A stretch of DNA of 64,000 nt from Allobosea sp. TND4EK4. Its GTDB lineage: Bacteria > Pseudomonadota > Alphaproteobacteria > Rhizobiales > Beijerinckiaceae. The notes below the pieces were generated by a model, which was not told where the DNA came from, made no database searches, and saw only the letters and a program-made list of their open reading frames with translations. The position numbers and the translations under genes were made by a program. The stretch lies in contig NZ_FTMO01000006.1 in NCBI RefSeq assembly GCF_900156025.1, positions 1 through 64,000 of the forward strand, written 5' to 3'. Shown here piece by piece: positions 15,410 to 21,514 of the stretch; within the stretch, counting starts at the first letter, position 1; each line of letters starts with the position of its first letter.

Positions 15410-16252
15410 ATGGCCCAGTTGAAACGCAATCTCATCAGCGGCACGGCGATGCCGCATCTCATCATCGTTGCGAACGAGAAGGGCGGCCAGGGCAAGAGCC
15501 TGGCCGCGCTCGCGGTTGCGGATCATGCCCATCTGCACGAAGCCCCGCTCGGGGTCGCGCAGGTGGATGCGCAGCACCGGCTTGCCCATGCGCTCGGGCG
15601 CAACGTCTTGACGATCGCGCCGGTTGCGAAGGACGCGCGGCGCGATCCCGCAGCCGAAGCGCGATCGTTCACCCCGCTCTATACGATGATCGAAAAAGCC
15701 GCCGGACGCGGCGCCAGCGTGCTGATCGACACTGGAGCCAACCAAGCGACGCGGTTGGCGCATTGGAGCGGCCTGGTCGATCTCGCCGAAGATCTGGCGC
15801 TCTGGAAGATCGCGACCACCGTGATCGTTCCGTATGTGGCCGAAGCTGAAGCCATGCGACAGGCGGCTCATACGGCCACCCTTCTGCTGGACCGGATCCC
15901 GCAGGCCCGGCTCGTGCTGGTTGAAAACGAGCGGGATGGGATGTTCACCCTGCTCCACCCGGCGTCGGACGCTGCCGGGGTGCATCGTACGATGATCGCG
16001 CCGCTGAAGGCGCAGGCGACGGTTCTGCGGATGCCGACGATCGAAGCCGGCTCCTGGCGGCCCTTTGAGGCCGCGCGCTGCCGCCTTGTTCAGGTCGCCC
16101 AGATGCCGGTCGAAAAAGTCATGACCCTCACGGGTTTGCCCCGACCGGAAGCGAAGATCGTGCGTGGCGACGTCGCCGCATGGACCGCGACGGTCTTCGA
16201 CGAGCTCGATCGCGTGCTCCCGTGGAGCAAGCGCGGAGGTGGTCATGACTGA
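15410..16252 (+). CDS. ParA/MinD-type ATPase, TraL-like
   Basis: This 280-residue protein has the deviant Walker A of the ParA/MinD group at residues 24-31 (EKGGQGKS, with the signature Lys two residues after Glu). A switch I-like Asp is in VAQVDAQHRL and a switch II-like IDTGANQ follows. Similar proteins on conjugative plasmids (TraL of IncP, VirC1 on Ti plasmids) recruit relaxosomes or position the transfer apparatus. That role fits the adjacent coupling-protein gene better than partition, because the ParB-like gene is 4 kb away on the other strand. AAAGGA precedes the ATG. The next gene overlaps its end by 8 bp. Confidence 0.82.
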   Translation: MAQLKRNLISGTAMPHLIIVANEKGGQGKSLAALAVADHAHLHEAPLGVAQVDAQHRLAHALGRNVLTIAPVAKDARRDPAAEARSFTPLYTMIEKAAGRGASVLIDTGANQATRLAHWSGLVDLAEDLALWKIATTVIVPYVAEAEAMRQAAHTATLLLDRIPQARLVLVENERDGMFTLLHPASDAAGVHRTMIAPLKAQATVLRMPTIEAGSWRPFEAARCRLVQVAQMPVEKVMTLTGLPRPEAKIVRGDVAAWTATVFDELDRVLPWSKRGGGHD

Positions 16253-16628
16253 GCGGCGCGGAGCCTTCGAGCGGGCAGCGAAACTCGCCTCAACCGAGAG
16301 GCGCGAGGGGGAGCGGGGCCTGGTGCAGCGTCTCGCCGACGATTTCCGGCAGGACCCGGGCGCGTTCGATCCGCGCCGGCTGTCCTATCTCAGCACGCTG
16401 GGCTGGGTCGACCTCCTGAAGACGCTGGAGATTTCTCCGGCCGGGGGCGAGAGGCCCTTCCTGGGCGGGTTGGTTGATGCCCCGCAGCCGGATCAGTGGC
16501 CGGCTCCCGGATGGGCAAACCTGCGCCGGCCGGAGCGCTCGGCCTGGCTCGCCGGCGTCGCGTCCGGCGCCGGGTTCGGAATTGTCGTCCTCCTTTTTGC
16601 CCTTCTGCTCGGCGCGACGCTCGGTTGA
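16245..16628 (+). CDS. small C-terminally membrane-anchored protein
   Basis: This 127-residue protein starts at an ATG inside the last codons of the ParA-like gene (8-bp overlap), indicating translational coupling. Residues 1-100 are soluble and charged (ERAAKLASTERREGERGLVQ, then LSYLSTLGWVDLLKTLEI). Residues about 103-126 form one hydrophobic helix (SGAGFGIVVLLFALLLGATLG), leaving only a few residues outside, as in a tail anchor. Its position between a TraL-like ATPase and a coupling protein suggests a role in conjugative transfer. I cannot name a family. Confidence 0.7.
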   Translation: MTERRGAFERAAKLASTERREGERGLVQRLADDFRQDPGAFDPRRLSYLSTLGWVDLLKTLEISPAGGERPFLGGLVDAPQPDQWPAPGWANLRRPERSAWLAGVASGAGFGIVVLLFALLLGATLG

Positions 16629-16655
16629 GCGACTCTCAAACCCGCGAGGCTTCCC

Positions 16656-18422
16656 ATGACCACCCATAACCCGTTCATCGAGATGAAGCGGGTCGCACCT
16701 GCGGTTCTCGGTGCGATCACGGCGGCCGCGATCGTCCTCGTTATTGGATCGCTTCTGCTGTTCGAAATCCGCCCGCCGCAGGTTGTCGGAGCACGCGGGA
16801 CCGTCGATCTCGATCTGGCCAGCCTCGCCTGGATCGGCGCTGTGATGCTCACCAGCGACGGCTGCCTGCCTGTCGTGCCGTATTGGATCGGGCTGGAGTG
16901 CCAGCCTGGCGTGAGTTCCCGCCTGATCGGCGTGATCGCGCAGTCGCACTCGGCGAAGTTTCAGCTGAGCATGCTCGCAGCAGCTGTTCTCTCGGCCGCT
17001 GCGATCGCCTTCGTGAGCATCGTTTCGGCCACGCCGAAGCGGGAGCAAACAAAGACCCTGAAGGGTAAGCGACCGGTTTTCGATGGCGACGCCCGCGCAT
17101 CGTTGCGCAGCGCCATCGCCAAAACAGGCCGCGTGCTGAAGCGCGGCCTCTGGCTGGTGCCGCATGTGCAGCTGACGCCGACCGTTGAAGGTTACAACAT
17201 CCTGGCGTTGGGCACGCAGGGCTCGGGCAAATCGTCGACGCTGCGCGCGCTGATCGAACAGCTCGTCCTCCGCGGCGACAAGACGCTCATTCACGACTTC
17301 AAGGGCGACATGACCGCCGGGCTCCCATCCGACGATTTCATTCTGGTGGCCCCGCACGATGCCCGCTCCTGGGCCTACGACATCGCCGCAGACATCCGGA
17401 ACCCTCAACACGCGCGCGAGTTCGCAGCCCACGCGGTCCCGACATCGGCCGGCGAAACCATGTGGGGCGACGGCTCGCGCGCCGTCTGGTCCGATCTGGT
17501 GATGGCACTGCGGACCGACACGCAAGGCCACTGGGGCTGGGTCGAGCTCAGGGATGCGCTGCTCTCGCCTGGAGCTGATATCAAGGCGGTGCTCGACCGT
17601 CACGGTGCGGCGAGCGCGAGCCGTTTGATCTTCGGCAGCGAAGATCCCGAAGAGAACCGAACGACGATGTCGGTTCTCATCACCATGTGGATCGCGGCGC
17701 TGACCGTCGTCCACCCCCTCGCGGAAGCCTGGTCCGAAACTCCTGCGGATCGACGGTTCAGCCTGCGTCGCTGGCTCGACGACGATAATTCGCTGCCACG
17801 TGTTCTCATCCTGCAGAAATCCAGTGAATATCCAGAGCTGACGACGCAGCTTTCTGCGTTCTTGGTCGATCGCCTGGTCGGACTGGCCTTGCGTCCGGGA
17901 CGGGAACGCAACCCTGCGACGAAGCTGGCGTTGTGCCTCGACGAGCTTCCCGAATGTGGCCGTCTCCGTCGCCTTCCAAACTTGCTGAATATCGGTCGCG
18001 AATTCGGCGTCGTGACGGTCGCGGCGGTCCAGGACATCGCCCACCTGATCGAGCTCTACGGCGAAAGCCTCAGCCGCATTCTCCTCGCCAGGTTTCGCAT
18101 CAAGCTCGTCCATCAGCTCGATCCTGGCGATACCGCGGAGCGCGTCGCCGGATGGCTCAAGCAGCGGACGATCGAATATGACGGACCCGAGCGATACGAT
18201 CCTGCGGCCAAGCGAAACATTCGTGACACCGTTCGCGAAACGGCTCCCGTCCTGGCTGAAGATCGTATCGAGACCGAACTCGGCGTCCGGATGGAGAAAG
18301 GACAGCCCATCGTCCGCGCGATGATCCTAGGCTTTGGCAACCCCGCGATCCTAGATATTCCGGCGACCGGATGGCCCGATCGCCGCCCCGGCCATGAGCC
18401 GGCGCCCTGGCTCGACCCGTAA
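16656..18422 (+). CDS. type IV coupling protein (VirD4/TraD family)
   Basis: This 588-residue inner-membrane ATPase would deliver the relaxase-DNA complex to a secretion channel. Two N-terminal membrane segments lie at about 14-36 and 106-126. Walker A is LGTQGSGKSS near residues 188-197, Walker B is KLALCLDELPECG near 427, and the later VVTVAAVQDIAHL matches the coupling-protein Q-motif region. Length suits a VirD4/TraD protein. GAGG lies 5 bases before ATG. It is the last gene before an IS-borne insert that now separates it from the relaxase gene. Confidence 0.9.
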   Translation: MTTHNPFIEMKRVAPAVLGAITAAAIVLVIGSLLLFEIRPPQVVGARGTVDLDLASLAWIGAVMLTSDGCLPVVPYWIGLECQPGVSSRLIGVIAQSHSAKFQLSMLAAAVLSAAAIAFVSIVSATPKREQTKTLKGKRPVFDGDARASLRSAIAKTGRVLKRGLWLVPHVQLTPTVEGYNILALGTQGSGKSSTLRALIEQLVLRGDKTLIHDFKGDMTAGLPSDDFILVAPHDARSWAYDIAADIRNPQHAREFAAHAVPTSAGETMWGDGSRAVWSDLVMALRTDTQGHWGWVELRDALLSPGADIKAVLDRHGAASASRLIFGSEDPEENRTTMSVLITMWIAALTVVHPLAEAWSETPADRRFSLRRWLDDDNSLPRVLILQKSSEYPELTTQLSAFLVDRLVGLALRPGRERNPATKLALCLDELPECGRLRRLPNLLNIGREFGVVTVAAVQDIAHLIELYGESLSRILLARFRIKLVHQLDPGDTAERVAGWLKQRTIEYDGPERYDPAAKRNIRDTVRETAPVLAEDRIETELGVRMEKGQPIVRAMILGFGNPAILDIPATGWPDRRPGHEPAPWLDP

Positions 18423-18465
18423 ATCCCGTATCCGCGCAGTACGCGTTTGCGAGATGGACGAAGTC

Positions 18466-18494
18466 GGATCGCCTCCTGTCGGAGAGCGATCCGA
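18466..18494 (+). terminator. strong hairpin downstream of the coupling-protein gene
   Basis: CGGATCGC-CTCC (18466-18477) pairs with GGAG-A-GCGATCCG (18482-18494) around a TGTC loop, with one bulged A. It begins 44 bases after the stop. The inner part CTCCTGTC..GGAG closely resembles the hairpin in the relaxase leader. Confidence 0.65.
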
Positions 18495-18602
18495 TCACTC
18501 TATACCAGTCAAGCGGCGCTATGCGAGGGTAGCGGGTCAGTTTGAAATTTAAGCGCGCACTCAAGGTGGAAAGCACGATGAGAAAGTATCATCGTATGAT
18601 CC

Positions 18603-18854
18603 ATGACCGATCCTGCACCGGGCCTCACCATTGTTCGCGTCTTTATGACCGATAATCTCGTTGGTCCGGAGCGACAGCCCGCTGTTCAGTTGTGGGTGGC
18701 AGCGGTGCCTCGCGACGAAGCCGTCGCGGCGGTGCTCAAATGGGTTCCGAACCGTTACAAAGCGGAGCTGACAGACGATATTGTTAGCTTTGAGTTAACC
18801 GAACTTCTCGATTTGAAGGCAGGCGATGTCAGTGAGTTAAGTTCTGCCAAATGA
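18603..18854 (+). CDS. small protein of unknown function in the IS cargo
   Basis: This 83-residue soluble protein contains APGLTIVRVFMTDNL, QLWVAAVPRDEAVAAVLKWVP and an acidic C-terminal half (DDIVSFELTELLDL). The alternating beta-alpha pattern suggests one small folded domain. No family is recognised. Its stop overlaps the start of the next gene by 4 bases (ATGA), so the two are probably translated together. It starts 50 bases inside the left IS end. Confidence 0.55.
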   Translation: MTDPAPGLTIVRVFMTDNLVGPERQPAVQLWVAAVPRDEAVAAVLKWVPNRYKAELTDDIVSFELTELLDLKAGDVSELSSAK

Positions 18855-19075
18855 GCAAGACGCCTAAGCGCCCCCGCGACCCAAACCAATTGGCGAAGTC
18901 CGTGATCGATGCCGCAACGGGCGAGACTCAGACCAGCACTGAGACGCCGAGGGTCTCACGGGCGCAGAAGGCTGGCGCCGTAGGCGGCCCGGCGCGGGCT
19001 CGGTCTCTCTCGCCAGCCGAGCGTACGGAGATTGCGCGGATAGCCGCAGAAGCTCGATGGAAGAAGGGCGGCTAA
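18851..19075 (+). CDS. small basic protein of unknown function
   Basis: This 74-residue protein begins MSKTPKRPRDPNQLAKSVIDAATGE and ends SPAERTEIARIAAEARWKKGG. Both parts recur in short conserved hypothetical proteins of proteobacteria that I recognise by pattern but for which I know no function. The basic, Ala-rich C-terminus could bind nucleic acid. It is coupled by a 4-base overlap to the preceding gene and converges with the minus-strand gene ending at 19072. Confidence 0.6.
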   Translation: MSKTPKRPRDPNQLAKSVIDAATGETQTSTETPRVSRAQKAGAVGGPARARSLSPAERTEIARIAAEARWKKGG

Positions 19076-19551
19076 GCCGCCTCATCGTCGTCATCGGGGG
19101 CATTCAACCTGAGTTCGATGTCGAACGTCAGGTCCATCGGAAGATCGATGGGCTCTTTCTCAGGGTTGATCGAATTCCAGTGCATGATGTCCAGGGTGAG
19201 CTGCAAACCATCGCCGACCATTTGCTCGCGTCGCGTGACTGCAGACTTTAGGAAAGGACCGCGCTCAGCTTCGTCAATGTCGATCCAGAAATCGTACTGC
19301 TTACCACCTCGCCAATCCTTGTAGTGATGGTTTGCGCGGTAATGCCGACCGGTTTTTCGGTCTCGACGGGTCTCTTCGCGCGCTGCATCGGCGAACTGTT
19401 GCGCGAGAACTTCTAGAGGGTCTTTAGGAATTGGGAGCGGCCAGCCCTTTTCGGCCGCCCATCGGGCAACTTCTTTCATCTCAATTTCGCGATTTTCGGT
19501 CTCATCCTTGTAAGCCCGGATCACGCGCTGCATTTCGCTTTTCTTCGACAT
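19072..19551 (-). CDS. hypothetical protein paired with HTH-ImmA
   Basis: This 159-residue charged, soluble protein has a helical N-terminal region (VIRAYKDETENREIEMKEVARWAAEKGWPLP). The middle is YRANHHYKDWRGGKQYDFWIDIDEAERGPFLKSAVTRREQMVGDGLQL, and it ends with an acidic tail. No catalytic motif is apparent. It starts 8 bp after the stop of the HTH-ImmA gene on the same strand, so the two form an operon and may be partners (toxin and antitoxin, or sensor and effector). That is inferred from arrangement alone. Confidence 0.65.
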   Translation of the reverse strand: MSKKSEMQRVIRAYKDETENREIEMKEVARWAAEKGWPLPIPKDPLEVLAQQFADAAREETRRDRKTGRHYRANHHYKDWRGGKQYDFWIDIDEAERGPFLKSAVTRREQMVGDGLQLTLDIMHWNSINPEKEPIDLPMDLTFDIELRLNAPDDDDEAA

Positions 19552-19559
19552 GCCTGCTC

Positions 19560-20699
19560 CTATTGTTCAACCGGATACACGCTGCCCCAGCCATCAACTA
19601 CGGCATTGGGCAGAACTGATGTGCGAACCTTCGATAGATAGTTTTGAAATCTGGCGTAATTTCCCGTCCGATGTCGTATTTGCCCAGCTATAAGCCCCGG
19701 ATGGACATTGATCATCTTTGCAAAGGCTAAGATGTCGCGATCATGGAAGAACGGGGCCTTCCGCGCTACGAAGGCATCCATCATTTTCTTAGGGACGCAG
19801 AAATCAGCTGCAGCCTCATTTGCAATTCGCTCTTCCTCCGCAATGTCAGTTTCGGCGGCGGCATCGGCTGCCAGATCAGAATCGAGCATGACTTTGTCTT
19901 TGCCATGCCCTTGCAGCACATGTTCAATTTCATGCCGAAGAACGAACCAAAAATTGTCCAAGCGATCGAAGCGCATCGTCATTGCGATGACCGGCGATCG
20001 CTCGTTCAGCCAGAAGCACACGCCGTCAATCTTGGCTCCAGGCAGAGTCTCGACGATCAAATAGCGAACTCCAGCCTCACTTAATATCCGCGGAACCTTC
20101 CTTGCGCCTTCAGGCGAAATGAGGAGTGCCTTTAATTTCGGGAGCGCGGACAGCAGAACGTCGGAACTGTAGCGGGCGACCAGCATTTCCTCTGCGATCT
20201 TTCGTACGCGATACAGCCAAGCAATTTGCGTTGGTGACGCTGGCGCGCTGACCTCCGTCTTCTTTGCTGAGTGGGGCAGCACTTCGATGTCTTCGACGCG
20301 ATTGGTTCCGAAGAATCGAACCAGTTCCTCCTCCACACGAGGGTCTCGAACATCTTTGGCGTTGATCCATCCCCGCTTGATCATATCCGATAGCGGCAGG
20401 CCATGATGAAGCTGCGCGCGTGTCGCTCTCTTCGGGTCTGGCTGCGCAACAATTCGGGCCTTTGCCAGATCGTAGGTGCATTGCAGTGCGAGAAAGATGC
20501 TCGCCTCGACGCCGAAAACCTCTTCGAGCAGAATGGCAAACTCCGCAGTCATCGGCTGCTTGTCAGACGAGAAGCGGTTGATCTTCTGCTCGTCCATGTC
20601 GAGCACGACGGCCAGGGTGCGCTTGGTCCACCCACGTTCCGAAAGAAGCCATTCCAGCAGTTGGCCCGGTGTCTTGAAGCGCGTCGTATCGAAAACCAT
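19560..20699 (-). CDS. HTH plus ImmA/IrrE metallopeptidase fusion
   Basis: In this 379-residue protein, residues 10-75 form an XRE/HigA-type helix-turn-helix (PGQLLEWLLSERGWTKRTLAVVLDMDEQKINRF). Residues 190-330 hold an ImmA/IrrE zinc peptidase domain with LRHEIEHVLQGHG (HExxH) and a downstream acidic helix (EEERIANEAAADFCVP) that supplies the third ligand. Such fusions act as self-regulating switches of mobile elements or as antitoxin-like regulators relieved by proteolysis. It reads towards the 159-residue gene and heads an operon near the inner IS end. Composition is lower in GC than island neighbours, suggesting separate acquisition. Confidence 0.88.
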   Translation of the reverse strand: MVFDTTRFKTPGQLLEWLLSERGWTKRTLAVVLDMDEQKINRFSSDKQPMTAEFAILLEEVFGVEASIFLALQCTYDLAKARIVAQPDPKRATRAQLHHGLPLSDMIKRGWINAKDVRDPRVEEELVRFFGTNRVEDIEVLPHSAKKTEVSAPASPTQIAWLYRVRKIAEEMLVARYSSDVLLSALPKLKALLISPEGARKVPRILSEAGVRYLIVETLPGAKIDGVCFWLNERSPVIAMTMRFDRLDNFWFVLRHEIEHVLQGHGKDKVMLDSDLAADAAAETDIAEEERIANEAAADFCVPKKMMDAFVARKAPFFHDRDILAFAKMINVHPGLIAGQIRHRTGNYARFQNYLSKVRTSVLPNAVVDGWGSVYPVEQ

Positions 20700-20806
20700 G
20701 AAAATCCCCAGCCGCTATGGCGGCGCCATTAAAATATCGAGTTTTTAAAAATTTGCAAACTGACCTTTATGCTTGACTTGGTCCGCTGAAAGTCAGATTC
20801 AACAGC

Positions 20807-21463
20807 ATGAACAAGCTCCCTTCTGCTGATCGTGCGCGCATCCTTCACCTTCTCTGCGAAGGCCAATCCATCCGCGCGATCACGCGGCTAACGGGGGCGA
20901 GCAAGAACACCGTCGCGAAGCTGCTGGTGGACACGGGCAAGGCGTGTATGGCTTTCCATGACGCCGCCGTGCGGGACGTGAAGGCGAAGCTCGTTCAGGT
21001 CGATGAAATTTGGAGTTTCACTTACGCCAAGCAAAAGAACGCCGCCACCGCGAAAGCCGCGCCAGCGGCGGCTGGCGACACTTGGACTTGGACGGCGATC
21101 GACGCTGATACCAAGTTGATTGTCAGCTATTTCGTCGGCGGTCGCGATGGCGAGTGCGCCATGTGGTTCATGGGTGATCTCGCGTCACGCCTCACCAACG
21201 GCTTATCTAAGAAGGTTGAGAGCTACGCCTTCGCCGTCGCACTCCACATGATGTATTACAACTTCGTCCGCATCCACTCGACGCTGCGGATGCCGCCGGC
21301 CATGGCGGCGGGCGTTTCGGATCGGCTTTGGGAGATCAGCGATATTGTCGCGCTGGTCGAAGCTGAAGAAGCCAAGACCGCCGCGAAGCGCGGTCCTTAC
21401 AAAAAGCGCCGGCTCAAATTTCAAACTGACCCATCACCTACGCGAGTTAATCCCAAACTTTGA
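20807..21463 (+). pseudogene. IS1-like transposase with internal in-frame deletion
   Basis: The frame is open for 218 residues. It begins MNKLPSADRARILHLLCEGQ with a helix-turn-helix (AITRLTGASKNTVAKLL), then VDEIWSF with the first catalytic Asp, and ends with AVALHMMYYNFVRIHSTLR, AMAAGVSDRLWEI. Relatives of this IS group that I recall have roughly 75 more residues between DLASRLTN and the later SKKVE segment, including the second Asp and the Glu region. Here SRLTN joins straight to GLSKKVE. The join falls where both flanks normally encode RLTN, so recombination at a short repeat is likely. The frame also runs through the right IS end into flanking DNA. Probably inactive. Confidence 0.75.
21444..21457 (+). 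promoter_or_regulatory. GAGTTAATCCCAAA motif, copy 3
   Basis: The motif lies 12 bases beyond the right IS end and 55 bases before the relaxase start. The IS insertion left it in place while replacing everything upstream. Confidence 0.55.
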
Positions 21464-21487
21464 AGGCGCCCTGCCGGCTAATTCGAA

Positions 21488-21514
21488 GGCCTCCTGTCAT
21501 CGGAGGCCGTCTTG
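21488..21514 (+). promoter_or_regulatory. hairpin sequestering the relaxase Shine-Dalgarno
   Basis: GGCCTCC (21488-21494) pairs exactly with GGAGGCC (21502-21508) across a 7-base TGTCATC loop. The 3' arm contains the GGAGG ribosome site, 5 bases before the TTG start at 21512. With a weak TTG start as well, relaxase synthesis should be low unless the hairpin is opened. Confidence 0.7.

Larger units (their letters stand above)
18534..21432 (+). mobile_element. IS1-like element with passenger genes between its ends
   Basis: The left end at 18534 begins GGGTCAGTTTGAAATTT; the right end at 21432, read inward, begins with the same 17 bases (19 of the first 20 match). Between them lie two small plus-strand genes, two minus-strand genes (one HTH-ImmA) and an IS1-family-like transposase with an internal deletion. 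A further partial end in the right-end orientation (CAAACTGACC) is at 20755-20764, between the passengers and the transposase. No matching target duplication is visible at the outer ends. The passenger part is visibly less GC-rich than the flanks. Confidence 0.7.
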
